Assembly (NCBI GenBank): GCA_016721425.1
Contig: JADKID010000016.1
Coordinates: 378,294-442,293, forward strand
Direction of reading: 5' to 3'
DNA length: 64,000 nucleotides
Source of the DNA: Bryobacterales bacterium
Lineage (GTDB): Bacteria; Acidobacteriota; Terriglobia; Bryobacterales; Bryobacteraceae
The notes beneath the pieces were generated by a model. The model was not told where the DNA came from. It saw only the letters and a list, made by a program, of their open reading frames with translations, and made no database searches. Shown piece by piece: positions 1-9,139 of the stretch (positions are counted from its first letter, which is position 1; each line of letters starts with the position of its first letter). A program made the translations under genes and the position numbers.

Positions 1-2225
1 GCGTTGCCGGTCTTCATCTTGTGATCGAGGAAGCCGAAGGGCAGCCGAGGGTCCATGGTCTCGATCCATAGGGCGAGACGGCCGAGCTCGATGGCGAGCT
101 GGTCGAGATCGACGCCGTAGAGGCAGCGCTCGACGATGTGCCGGCGGAGGTAGGCTCGCAGATAGTCGTTGAAGTCAGGGTCGCCGATGGGCTTGGGGAT
201 GGTCTCGTCGCCGAGCCTGGTTGCAGCGTGCCCGTCCGCGAGGCGCACGATCACGTGTGCTTCCGTCAAGAACCGCAGCGCTGAAAGAAGAAAGGAGCCC
301 GAGCCGCAGGCCGGGTCACACACCTTGAGCGCGAGGATTGCTTCCGGTGTCCGCGGGATGTCGCCGTCGTAAGCCAATTCGCGAAGAGCGCGGCGCGTGA
401 TCGGGCCCGCCAACTGGGGACGGGTGTAGAAGGTGCCGGAGCCCTTTCTGGTATTGCCTTCGCGGACCAGATACCATTCACCGGGAAAGATCGTGCGCGG
501 GACCAGGGTCCGGGCGGCTTTGTCCAGGTCCTCGTCGTAGTCCCGTTGCTTCTCGGGTGTCGGCTTGCCCTTCGGCTTTTTGACCAGCTTGGCGGCTTCC
601 GCCGCTCGGCGGGCCCAAGCGTGTATCTGTTGGCGTAGATGCTCGCGGTCCTGCGAGGCGTCATCGGTGTCCGCAACGTCTTCCTCGGTGACGACCTCAA
701 CGACAACTTCCTCGTCCTCGCCCGTTTGCTCTGGCGATTGGTCTTCGGGTTCCTCCTCGGTCTTTTCAGCGTCGTCGTCGCCGGACTCGCCCTTCTTCTC
801 CGCTACTTTGAACTTCTCGAATAGCTTGGAGATCTCATCCATCGGCATCGCATCGAGCTGCATGAATGGAAGCGCCGGTTGGTCGCCGAGGTTCAGGAAG
901 ACGATGGGCGAGTCGGCGCGCCGGAGCTGGAAATCGAGCAAGCCTTCGTAGAGGATGCCGATGTACTCCGTGGAGAGATCCGAGAAGTCGATGGAGGACA
1001 GGATGAGCTTGGTGGTGCGCCCCTGCGGCACGCGCTCCCAGGCTCGGGTCAGCAGCTCGAGGATGTAGTGGATTGCGTGATCGCTGGGTGAATTGTTTGG
1101 GTGTTCGAATAGTGCCAACGCCCTGAGAATGGGGTCTGTGGAGCCGGCCTGTCCGGGTTGAAAGAGCCCACCGCCGTACTGGCGGACCAGCAGCCCCTCG
1201 TGGGACGAGCCTTCATAGATGAGCCGGAAGAGAGATAGCAGTCGCGGCCAGGCGCTCCATTGATTGCGGAGCGTATCGGCGGAACGTCCTCCTGCCATGC
1301 GGTCCAACTGCCCACGGAGACCTTGGAGGGAATAGCTGTCGTTGTAAATGGGATCGGTGCGAGGAAGCAGTTCGCGCGCCTCGGCGAATAAGACCACCAC
1401 GCAGCGCATCACGAGACGAGTCGCCGCGATGTAGACGTCGCGCGGAGAGACGGCCACGCTCTCGGCGCGTAGATGGTCGATCACTTCGCCGGAACTGTGG
1501 ATGAGGTGCTCCACCGCCAGCCGAACACGTTCACCCAGGTTGGCGGAGAGCTCTGCCTGGCCTTTGCGGGTGTCCTGGATGGCCGCGATGAGCGGAGCGG
1601 GCTCGCCTTGTTTTGGCGGCGTGAGAGCTTTGGGACTGAGAAGGTGCAGAAGTGCCAGAACCTGATCGCTGGGTTCGCCATCTTCAAACCAGAGCGCGAT
1701 GTCCCACTCGCACCATGCCTCGTAGTCCGGGCCGGCGTGGATCAGCCGCCATTGGACGCCGTTGGTGAGCAGGGCCAGTTTCTGCTGGCTCTTGCGGAGC
1801 CATTCAACGACTCGCGCGATGCTGCGGCGGCCTGTGCCGATACCAATCTGTTTGACGTCGTCGTCGAAGACGGGCAGAACCGCCCCGTTGGTTCCCAGCC
1901 AGAGTCTGCGGGGTTTGAAGTTCTCGCCAGTGATGAGCCGATAGCCCCACTCCGCACCGACGGCACTTGCCTTCTTCCACTCCAGCGATGGCAATTGCAG
2001 GATGCCTTCCAGGACTGTGTCGAGCAGTGCCGCTTGTGCGCCCTGCTTCTCGGAGTTCTGCTGCGCCTGGACGGCACTGCGGAGGCGATCGGCCCAGTAG
2101 AAGGACAGTTCCGGCTTCTGCGCGGAAAAGTGATGGGCGAGCCGCGCTGGGGAGATGAGCAGTCCCCCGTGCTTGAGACTCGACCACCAGGTGAACTGGC
2201 TGAGGGGATCGACGTGGTTGGTCAT
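1..2225 (-). CDS. drmMI: DISARM class 1 adenine methylase DrmMI (3' end outside window)
   Basis: Open frame of 741 codons from an ATG at 2225, running off the left edge. Around residues 635-643 it carries the N6-adenine methylase motif I (DPACGSGSF); the catalytic NPPY-type motif must lie outside the window. Residues about 470-528 form a very acidic linker. The large N-terminal part matches the layout of type IIG-like methylases that modify host DNA in DISARM. Its ATG overlaps the helicase stop as ATGA, so the two are translationally coupled. Helicase first, methylase second is the known class 1 DISARM order (drmD, drmMI, then drmA, drmB, drmC). The family name is inferred from this pairing; a BREX PglX-like or plain Eco57I-type methylase is the alternative. 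Confidence 0.72.
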   Translation of the reverse strand, partial: MTNHVDPLSQFTWWSSLKHGGLLISPARLAHHFSAQKPELSFYWADRLRSAVQAQQNSEKQGAQAALLDTVLEGILQLPSLEWKKASAVGAEWGYRLITGENFKPRRLWLGTNGAVLPVFDDDVKQIGIGTGRRSIARVVEWLRKSQQKLALLTNGVQWRLIHAGPDYEAWCEWDIALWFEDGEPSDQVLALLHLLSPKALTPPKQGEPAPLIAAIQDTRKGQAELSANLGERVRLAVEHLIHSSGEVIDHLRAESVAVSPRDVYIAATRLVMRCVVVLFAEARELLPRTDPIYNDSYSLQGLRGQLDRMAGGRSADTLRNQWSAWPRLLSLFRLIYEGSSHEGLLVRQYGGGLFQPGQAGSTDPILRALALFEHPNNSPSDHAIHYILELLTRAWERVPQGRTTKLILSSIDFSDLSTEYIGILYEGLLDFQLRRADSPIVFLNLGDQPALPFMQLDAMPMDEISKLFEKFKVAEKKGESGDDDAEKTEEEPEDQSPEQTGEDEEVVVEVVTEEDVADTDDASQDREHLRQQIHAWARRAAEAAKLVKKPKGKPTPEKQRDYDEDLDKAARTLVPRTIFPGEWYLVREGNTRKGSGTFYTRPQLAGPITRRALRELAYDGDIPRTPEAILALKVCDPACGSGSFLLSALRFLTEAHVIVRLADGHAATRLGDETIPKPIGDPDFNDYLRAYLRRHIVERCLYGVDLDQLAIELGRLALWIETMDPRLPFGFLDHKMKTGN

Positions 2226-5200
2226 CGAGCGCTCCCCGGCAAACGGATCTCTACAGCGACTGGGAATACCTGGGCCGACTGCCTGAGTTGGTAGCGCTTG
2301 GGGAGAACGAGGGAAAGTACACGATCCTGTTCGGCCTTGAGGCGCGTAAGAAGCTCCTGGAAGTGACTGGACCGGCGTTGCAGTTCGGCGTCGAGATCCC
2401 GCAGCCGGTCCTCTTGGGCACGGCGTTCGATGTCGATGAGAGTGAGCTGGCGCATATCGGCGATCAGCCGATCGCGCTCCTTCTCCAACTTAGCAATGGT
2501 GTTCTCGCTCATCGCCCGTTCCACTTCCTTGAGTCTCAGACGGAAGCGCTCCTGTTCGGCTTTGATGGCTTCGGCGCCCACGTACTCAAGGCGTTGTTTT
2601 AGCGCTTCGGTGAGCGAAACCGCGCGGTCCTGTACGAAGGTTCGAAGGTCCGGTTCCACGTCTTCCCAGATATGCCTCGCGCCTTCAATCAGGGCGGTAT
2701 CGCTGACGTGAATGCCGGGCCGGTCGGCGGTTGGCTGTTGATACGGGAGCGGATCACCAAGGTCGCCTTGCCGCACGGGAATCTGGTAGGTCCGTGTCCA
2801 GTGATGGAACGGCTCGCGGAGTTCGTTGATGGCCAACTCTTCCACCGTCAGGAGTATGAGCGCATCCACGTCCTTCGGCAGGTTACCCGTGCGGACCGTC
2901 CAACGGCTGGCCGTGTGATCGCGTTGCTTTCGTCCGGAGCCTGGGAACCTCAGGCGTGCAAGCGTGGATAGGGCATGGTGGAACACAGGGTGGCCCAAGT
3001 GCACCAAAACCGTATCAGGCTTTGCACGGAACACAGCTCGGCCCTTCGACGCGTCCAGGAAGAACGCAGGGTCAAACACGATGGCGGGGAGCGCGCCGAG
3101 AGCCGCACCCTTCCGCTCCAGCCGAAGCGTGTCGTCGATCAGGGATTGCCATCGTGGCGGGATTGGCGTCGCCAACCTCATGCGCCCCTTCGCATCCGGC
3201 CCGTCGAGCCTCGGATAGCCGAAGCCCGACGCCAGTGCGACTTCCAGGGTTTGCTTGAGTGTCTCGGGAGACAGGTCAATGTGGCGCCCAAACTCCGCGA
3301 GATGCTTGGCGTATTCCTCGCCGTTAGTTTCGTTCGAGTCGCGGGGAACGATGGCGCGGCCTTTGGCCTTATTGAAGTCGTGCTCCAGATGTTCAATGAG
3401 CGGGTCCGTGTCTTCCTGATCCTGGAACCGGCGCTCGAAGGCAGCGTCGAATACCTGGCCCATCGAGCCGAGATCCTCCCGAATCTCGTGGACCTTCTGA
3501 ACGACCTTTCCAATGAACTTGAGGTCGGCGTCGTCTTCACTCGTGAAATGAAAGACCGTGACGTCGCGGGCCTGCCCGTGCCGGTCGAGGCGGCCGTTAC
3601 GTTGTTCCAGCCGTGAGGGGTTCCAAGGGATATCGAAATGGAAGACCAGTCGCGCCGATTCCTGGAGATTCAAGCCCTCGGAAGCAACGTCGGTTGCGAT
3701 CAAGATGCGGATTGGGTCCTCAGGGTCGTTGAAGGCCGCAATGACCTCATCCCGATTCATGAGACCAGCTTGGCTCTTACCGCCAAAGAGGACGCGAATG
3801 CGAGACTCGTGGCCCGAGTGGAATTCGCTTTTGAAGCGGAGGAAGAGGTAGTCGAGCGTGGTCTTGTACTCGGTGAAGATGATCAGCCGCTCGTCCTGTT
3901 TCCACTGCTTGCCGTCGCGCAGGTTCTGAGTCACGACTTCGAGAACCCGGTCGAACCGCGAGTCTGATCTCGGCACTCGCAGAGCCCCGTCGGCTCGTGT
4001 GAGCCCGAGGCGCTCCAGGGCATGGTCAATCGCCGCAACTTCGCTGGTGAGATCCGGCAAGAGCGGTTTCAGCCAGGCGCCGACAGTTCGGGCGGCATGG
4101 TGGGTACGGCTCTCGATTTCGCCGTCGTCATCGAGATCCTCTTCAAGAGATCGTTGTGCAGCCTTCACTGCCGTGGCGTCAGCCGCATCCCCATGCGCCC
4201 CATCCAGGAATCGGTACCACGATTCAGCAAACGTGAATGGCGATGACAGAAGGCGCTTGGAGAGGATCTCAATGGCAAAGCTGCCAGCCAGCTGTTCCGA
4301 TTTCTGAGATGCGGCGATCTTCGACTTCACGGCCTTCCGGAATTCGGCGACCGCGAGCGAAAGTGCACGCTCTTCCTTGGTGAGAAAGAGTTGCTTGGAG
4401 TCGAGATGACGTTGCGGGAACCGATTTGGCCGGTGGTTTCTGGTGTCGAGGTCGTTGATTTCACTCTTGAGTCGGCGGACCACTACCTGCTGGACCCGCT
4501 CCTTCTCTTTGTCCGTGAACTCGCTGGTTTGCGTGAAGCGCACCGGGTCCAGGACTTCGAGCAGTCCGGAGAAGCTCCGCGTATGGCCGTTGTGCGGGGT
4601 GGCCGTGAGGAAGAGCTTGTGCTCAAACAGCGGTGTGATCTCCCTGAGTGCTTTGACGAGCTGGTTGTCCTCTCCGAAGGGCGAGGGGAGCAGATTGTGG
4701 GCCTCATCCACGATAAGAAGATCCCACGGCAATTGGGCGCGCGGGCCTCCGGAGGCCGCATCTGTGACCCGGCAGGTCGCGAGAAACTGTTGCAGGATAT
4801 CTGGCTGCCGCAGGTAGTAGTACGAGGCAATGATCCGCGGGAACGTGCGCCACGGATTGGCGTCGAGTCCGAGTCGCCGCTGAACCGCATGTGTTTCGGT
4901 TCGGTCGATGAGATCGAAGTTGAGAGAGAACTTCGTCTTCATCTCGCGTTGCCATTGCTGCGTGAGTGAAGCGGGCGTGAGAATCAGGACCCGCCGCACA
5001 CGACGGCGGATCAGCAGCTCTGTGAGAATGAGGCCGGCTTCGATTGTCTTCCCCAATCCGACATCGTCTGCGAGGAGGAGCGATACGCGCGGCATCTCCA
5101 GGGCCTTCAGCAACGGAACGAGCTGAAAGTCATCAACCTGCACCGCGCCGAAGAATGGGGCGGAGATGGGAGCCTCTGGCGCCTTGCCGGACCCGTCCGG

Positions 5201-5533
5201 ATGCAGAAATGGAGTCAGCGCGGCCCACCTCGCCGCTCGAACCAGCGCATCAAACTCGCGCGGCTCCATCGACGCTTCGGATTGAACCTGTGGAAGTGCG
5301 TTCGGTTCCAGGAGATCCCGTCCATGCTCCCGCTCCCACAGGACCGTGTCCTCGGCCACGCCGTCGCTGTCCGTGTATTCGACTCGAACGAGATGAAGCC
5401 GCCCTTCCTGGGAGTCGAACGGCTCAACGGATGCAATGAGCCCCCGACGATTGCGGATTGTGGCCAGCATGCCGGGACGAGGGAGCTGAATGGTCGGGGG
5501 TGGAAGCATGTGGTCTGGGCTATGTGCGTTCAA
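2222..5533 (-). CDS. drmD: DISARM SNF2-family helicase DrmD
   Basis: 1103-aa SNF2/SWI2-type helicase. Walker A (DDVGLGKT) lies at residues 156-163, a DEAH box near 270, SATPH-like motif III (FLTATPHNGH) near 310, and the C-terminal helicase lobe holds ATDVASEGLNLQ and QRNGRLDRHGQ (motifs V and VI). The last 150 residues are a charged coiled coil. Size and layout fit DrmD, the large ATPase of class 1 DISARM that, with DrmMI and the DrmABC core, blocks incoming phage DNA. The frame begins with a TTG at 5533; an ATG lies eight codons in (5509) without a clear ribosome site, so the start is uncertain. First gene of the minus-strand operon, coupled to the methylase by ATGA. Confidence 0.75.
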   Translation of the reverse strand: MNAHSPDHMLPPPTIQLPRPGMLATIRNRRGLIASVEPFDSQEGRLHLVRVEYTDSDGVAEDTVLWEREHGRDLLEPNALPQVQSEASMEPREFDALVRAARWAALTPFLHPDGSGKAPEAPISAPFFGAVQVDDFQLVPLLKALEMPRVSLLLADDVGLGKTIEAGLILTELLIRRRVRRVLILTPASLTQQWQREMKTKFSLNFDLIDRTETHAVQRRLGLDANPWRTFPRIIASYYYLRQPDILQQFLATCRVTDAASGGPRAQLPWDLLIVDEAHNLLPSPFGEDNQLVKALREITPLFEHKLFLTATPHNGHTRSFSGLLEVLDPVRFTQTSEFTDKEKERVQQVVVRRLKSEINDLDTRNHRPNRFPQRHLDSKQLFLTKEERALSLAVAEFRKAVKSKIAASQKSEQLAGSFAIEILSKRLLSSPFTFAESWYRFLDGAHGDAADATAVKAAQRSLEEDLDDDGEIESRTHHAARTVGAWLKPLLPDLTSEVAAIDHALERLGLTRADGALRVPRSDSRFDRVLEVVTQNLRDGKQWKQDERLIIFTEYKTTLDYLFLRFKSEFHSGHESRIRVLFGGKSQAGLMNRDEVIAAFNDPEDPIRILIATDVASEGLNLQESARLVFHFDIPWNPSRLEQRNGRLDRHGQARDVTVFHFTSEDDADLKFIGKVVQKVHEIREDLGSMGQVFDAAFERRFQDQEDTDPLIEHLEHDFNKAKGRAIVPRDSNETNGEEYAKHLAEFGRHIDLSPETLKQTLEVALASGFGYPRLDGPDAKGRMRLATPIPPRWQSLIDDTLRLERKGAALGALPAIVFDPAFFLDASKGRAVFRAKPDTVLVHLGHPVFHHALSTLARLRFPGSGRKQRDHTASRWTVRTGNLPKDVDALILLTVEELAINELREPFHHWTRTYQIPVRQGDLGDPLPYQQPTADRPGIHVSDTALIEGARHIWEDVEPDLRTFVQDRAVSLTEALKQRLEYVGAEAIKAEQERFRLRLKEVERAMSENTIAKLEKERDRLIADMRQLTLIDIERRAQEDRLRDLDAELQRRSSHFQELLTRLKAEQDRVLSLVLPKRYQLRQSAQVFPVAVEIRLPGSAR

Positions 5534-5981
5534 GTACCGAATGTCCTATTCTCTACTAACGCGCGAGGACGTGGCGCAGGAGTTGGGTACGCAAGGTAGG
5601 TAAACGCTATCTGCCTCAAGACCTAATGCACCAGGGAGCCACCAGCTACGCCCACTTGTCTGACGGAGGAAAGCGAGGACTAGGTGGCTGGTTTGGCGAC
5701 GCCATTCTCGTGGACTTCGAGAATTCCCGAATGGTCGAATCTATCCAAGCGTTTCATCGCCGTTGATCAGCTTGCGAGCGGTTTCGAGAACGAGGGTGCG
5801 ACAAGCAGCGGAACTGCCTTATCGAAGAGGGTTTAGGAAAGCCAGCACACGCCGCTAATCATCGGCGTGCCCGCGACGGCGGCGATGATCGGTGCCCCGG
5901 AGGAATGACCGTGTCGCACGGAAGCTGTATGGTTGGTGTGGGATTTCGGCGGAGGGTTTGGGTCGGTGGTCGTTGGCGGCG
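5534..5981. other. Intergenic region between DISARM and Pycsar operons
   Basis: No convincing gene of known family. A plus-strand 46-codon frame (5626-5766, ATG to TGA) has a coding-like composition but no recognisable family or ribosome site. A short stem (ACGCCG at 5849-5854 with CGGCGT at 5863-5868) lies just past the end of the Pycsar effector and could help end its transcript, though no T-run follows. Confidence 0.3.
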
Positions 5982-6545
5982 CTATTTCTCTCCGACGATG
6001 CCGAGGAGGATGCTTCGACCCATCGTGAAGATCAGGAAGCACGCTACGCCGGCCAGAAATAGCTTGACGCTACGTGTGACGCTCTTCGCTTTTTCCGTGA
6101 CGATTTTTGCGTTGTCGTAAGTCTGGTCGGCGAGGCGGTCGATCACGTCTGTAGGCGTCAGTTCCCGCATGATCTTTTTGAAGTCTTCGTGGGGTAGACA
6201 GGCGATGGTGCCGAAGAACAAGGGAGAGCATTTCCCGGTGTGCTGTGCAGTTCGGGGTGCAATCGTTTTGAGGAGAAGGACGGTCGCGCTGGCGAAGAAG
6301 AGAGCGATGCAGGCGAATAAGGCGGCATCCAGGACGACGAACGAGATGGTGGTAATGGTGGTGGCTTGGCTCAATCGTTGGTGGGCGTCGAGGTATGCGC
6401 TGAGTTGGGTGCTGAGGAAGCTGGTGAGCGCGAGGACCAGAGTGAGGACGAATTGTGCTTTGGCGTCAATCACGCTGACGAATCCGATGACGCGGGCCAG
6501 GTTGTCCTTGTTCGCCTCAATGAGGTGGCTAGTATCGTTGTCCAT
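5982..6545 (-). CDS. pycTM: Pycsar transmembrane effector (PycTM family)
   Basis: 187-aa membrane protein. An N-terminal helix leads to the motif IDAKA (residues 26-30), the hallmark of the Pycsar effector/DUF5706 family, followed by two hydrophobic segments (about 32-48 and 64-92), a soluble stretch with an amphipathic helix (120-155) and a third hydrophobic segment (160-184). Known PycTM proteins respond to cyclic pyrimidine mononucleotides made by PycC during phage infection and damage the inner membrane, stopping growth. The gene overlaps the E2-like gene by 17 bp and is the last of three tightly packed minus-strand genes, so it very likely belongs to one operon with the cyclase. Family assignment is from the motif and membrane layout, without a search. 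Confidence 0.8.
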   Translation of the reverse strand: MDNDTSHLIEANKDNLARVIGFVSVIDAKAQFVLTLVLALTSFLSTQLSAYLDAHQRLSQATTITTISFVVLDAALFACIALFFASATVLLLKTIAPRTAQHTGKCSPLFFGTIACLPHEDFKKIMRELTPTDVIDRLADQTYDNAKIVTEKAKSVTRSVKLFLAGVACFLIFTMGRSILLGIVGEK

Positions 6546-7248
6546 GGTGTGGTTCTCCGTCTTTGTTTCCCAGGGCGGTCGTTACATGGGCTGCGCGCGG
6601 CATGCGTTCGAGGCGTTTGTAGATCGGGTCAAGTTCGTTGCCGTGGCAGAAACGGACACGTTTGCCGCTGCCGCACGGGCACGGCGCGTACCGGTCGGGT
6701 GTCGTGAGATGGCCGGCCTGGGTGAGCGCGTGCGTCATGATCCACTCGATGATGGTGTGCTCGTCTGGAATGACTCCGCGCTCGATGAGGAGATCGATGA
6801 TCGCGAAGATGCCGTGGCGCTCTGCTAGTCCGGGCCACGTGCCGTTCTTGTCGTAAAGGTGTCGTTTGTGGAACCACAGGAGTGCCGCGTCGAGAACCTC
6901 CCGGGTGAGGTGGTCGGCTCCGGTGCTGAACTCGCCGCGTTCCGGGAGAGTGAGACAGAGCTCGTGCGTGCTTAGCAGGTGGCCGTTGGGGTCGGGCTTG
7001 AGTACGGACTCATGGTCGTAGACTCGCGGGGATTCTCTCGGAAAGGTTCGTGGATACTCTAGTCTGACGCGGAGCGTGTGTTGCTTGCTTGACCGTCGCC
7101 CGAAGTAGTGGAGGGTGCCGGTGGCGGTGAAGTCGCTCGTTGGCGTTAGCATGGTTCGTTCGAGGGTGAAGTAGGGGATTGTGGTGAGGAGTTCGCGTTC
7201 GCGCTGGAGGCGTGCCGTGGAGAGTCGGTGCCACTGGATGGTGTTCAT
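6529..7248 (-). CDS. E2-like (UBC-fold) protein with C-terminal SEC-C zinc motif
   Basis: 239 aa. Residues about 15-125 read like a prokaryotic E2/UBC fold: beta strands with a YPRTFPRESP loop (65-74), then H90 and H95 close to a single candidate catalytic cysteine, C98, in HELCLTLP, then a helix and a W-x-x-x-H / NGTWPG segment (124-140) like that of E2-only proteins of type II-short CBASS. Residues 188-203 are a SEC-C zinc motif (C190, C192, C201, H202). E2-like proteins in CBASS conjugate the cyclase to targets and prime it. Here the gene starts inside the cyclase stop (ATGA, 7245-7248) and overlaps the effector by 17 bp, which puts an E2-like protein inside a Pycsar operon. The E2 call rests on motif spacing; C98 function is inference. 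Confidence 0.65.
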   Translation of the reverse strand: MNTIQWHRLSTARLQRERELLTTIPYFTLERTMLTPTSDFTATGTLHYFGRRSSKQHTLRVRLEYPRTFPRESPRVYDHESVLKPDPNGHLLSTHELCLTLPERGEFSTGADHLTREVLDAALLWFHKRHLYDKNGTWPGLAERHGIFAIIDLLIERGVIPDEHTIIEWIMTHALTQAGHLTTPDRYAPCPCGSGKRVRFCHGNELDPIYKRLERMPRAAHVTTALGNKDGEPHHGQRY

Positions 7249-8780
7249 TCGGCGTATGGGCGCGTGACCTTCAGTGGGACGTAGTCGCTGGTGCGCGGCG
7301 CGATGAGGATCGCTCCGATGCTCGTGTACCCTGCTGCCGCAGCCGTCTTGTAGGCCTTAGCGTCTTCGGCTTCTTCGAGGTCCTCGAAAGTGAGGTTCGT
7401 GGCCTCATAGCAGGTTGTCGCCCGGTTCCAGGTAAAGCATTCGATGATGGCGTCGTCGGTGATCGCGCTATGCACGTCTCTCGTGATACCGAGGTGGTTG
7501 CCGGGCATGGCGAGCTGGAGGCGTTCCGCGGTGCTGGTCGCGTCCCCGATGCAGAGGTAGTCCATGTCTCCCTTGACGCCGAGCTTTCCGACAAGTGAAT
7601 TGCCGAACGCGCACCCGATGGCGACGTGGAGTTTGCCGAGGATGTCGTGGTACTCGTTGATGACCAGTTCGACGGACGAGTTCGCGGCGATGCAGAGGTC
7701 GATCGCGGCTTGTTTGACGTCGCCATCGTCATCGTGGGGGGCGTGCAGGAGTGCTTGTAGGCGGTCCCCTTGGTGTTGGAGGGCGATGCCGTCAAAGTCG
7801 TTCTGGCACACGTGACGGAGTTCATACCGGAACAAATGAAGGACCTGCACAGCCTTGACGAGATCGTCCGTGTTTTGGTTGAGGGAGTCCACGAGGCTGG
7901 TGTACCCGTCGATGTCCACGAAGAGTGATGCCGCGGGTACGGTTTTTGCGCATCGTGGTCCAAGCCGGGTGAGGTCGATCTTCTCTCTCGCGTCCTCAAT
8001 GGCTATGTCCGCGAGGGGTAGGCCGTCTCTCTTGTTCTGCAGGTTGTTGGTGGAGGACTTCGTCGACCACGTGTACCCGGCATCCTTGATCAGCGCTTCC
8101 AGGTCGTCGATGTCGCTCGGGTCAAGCTCGTACGAGTTCTCGTTCCTGGTGAACCATCCTTGTACTTCTTCGGAGAGGCGGTTGAATAGGCTCTGGCCGA
8201 TGGTCAGGGTTCCGGGCGTGAGGATTTTCGCCGCGTTGTTCGCGGCGTTGCCGATACTAATGAGTTCGCGGTCGCCGCGCGCTCCGATGTTGGCGACGAG
8301 GCAATCTCCCAGGTCAAGTCCGATGGCGGGTATAAGCGAAGGGTAGCTAGGGAAGACTTCCGCGAACGATGTAGTGAGGGCGGAGTTTATGGCGAGACCG
8401 GCGAGGACCGCGTCATACGCCATAGCGGATGGATTGTTGTATGGGCGGAAGATGAGCCCGTGAAACTTGCCGCCTTGGACCTGGATTTTGTCGCCGCTAA
8501 AGACGTTTTGGAAGATACGCTGGAGTTCGATTCTGGTCAGGTGAAGGGTTCGGTACACGCGCCGGTAGTCGTCGCGCCGCTGGAGGGGGTCGCACAGGAC
8601 GGCGTGCAGGTTGCTGATGTCAGCATAGACGTGGACTCCAGTGACGATCCTAGTATCGGTTGGGGAGAGGTTTGAGAAGCCCATCTCTCTCGTGAGGGGC
8701 TTGACGGTGACGCCTGCGTCGGTGATGCGCTTCCATTCCCGCTGTAGGCGATCCTTGCTTCGGTCAAAGTTCCACGCCAT
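7245..8780 (-). CDS. pycC: Tandem class III nucleotide cyclase, Pycsar-type PycC
   Basis: 511 aa from the ATG at 8780, which has AGGGAG eight bases upstream; an upstream frame extension to 8831 lacks a site. Two cyclase units are fused. Unit 1 (about 45-205) has metal Asp D54 but G104 in place of the second Asp, plus N181 and K185 at the Asn/Arg transition-state positions. Unit 2 (about 283-440) has both metal Asp (D289, D339) but S416 with R420. One composite active site (unit 2 metals, unit 1 Asn/Lys) therefore looks competent and the other degenerate. Each unit is followed by a similar short segment (WF.R../CFTWNR) that may be an AGS-C-like sensor. Pycsar cyclases make cCMP or cUMP on phage infection; product identity here is inference. 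First gene of the operon with the E2-like and effector genes. Confidence 0.75.
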   Translation of the reverse strand: MAWNFDRSKDRLQREWKRITDAGVTVKPLTREMGFSNLSPTDTRIVTGVHVYADISNLHAVLCDPLQRRDDYRRVYRTLHLTRIELQRIFQNVFSGDKIQVQGGKFHGLIFRPYNNPSAMAYDAVLAGLAINSALTTSFAEVFPSYPSLIPAIGLDLGDCLVANIGARGDRELISIGNAANNAAKILTPGTLTIGQSLFNRLSEEVQGWFTRNENSYELDPSDIDDLEALIKDAGYTWSTKSSTNNLQNKRDGLPLADIAIEDAREKIDLTRLGPRCAKTVPAASLFVDIDGYTSLVDSLNQNTDDLVKAVQVLHLFRYELRHVCQNDFDGIALQHQGDRLQALLHAPHDDDGDVKQAAIDLCIAANSSVELVINEYHDILGKLHVAIGCAFGNSLVGKLGVKGDMDYLCIGDATSTAERLQLAMPGNHLGITRDVHSAITDDAIIECFTWNRATTCYEATNLTFEDLEEAEDAKAYKTAAAAGYTSIGAILIAPRTSDYVPLKVTRPYAE

Positions 8781-8836
8781 GAAGGTACTCCCTCGGATAG
8801 GTCGGCGAGGGGAAGAAATGGACCTACCCAATTGCT

Positions 8837-8845
8837 ACTATACCA
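8837..8845 (-). promoter_or_regulatory. Extended -10 promoter of the Pycsar operon
   Basis: On the minus strand TGG-TATAGT gives an extended -10 element (TG-N-TATAGT) 57 bp upstream of the chosen pycC start. No good -35 is seen, which fits an extended -10 promoter. A GTGCAC palindrome lies about 20 bp further upstream. Confidence 0.4.
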
Positions 8846-9139
8846 CAAGCTGTAGTGTGCACCTGAACGGTGTAGGTACATATCCACTGGGACTTGCGAG
8901 AGAAGCCTTTGAGTATTACTTCACCCGGACAAGCGTTCTTGAGCGGCGATACACTGTTCTTGGTCAGAACGCGTTCTCCGGCCCATGTCCGAGATACTTA
9001 CGCTGATGGTAGGGTGGTTTCCATTTTGATTTACGCCGCCATGCCCTCCACAACTGGCCATGGCGAGACAGTGGCAGCGGGCGATAGAAGCGCAGAATGT
9101 GCGGGTTACGCAAAACTGTTCAAGTACTACATCGCTTGA
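8846..9139. other. Intergenic region upstream of pycC
   Basis: No gene, repeat or RNA recognised. Short frames on both strands lack ribosome sites and family resemblance. Confidence 0.4.

Noticed and set aside
1473..2294. 273-codon plus-strand frame inside drmMI
   Set aside because: Antisense shadow; the minus strand encodes a continuous methylase with motif I.
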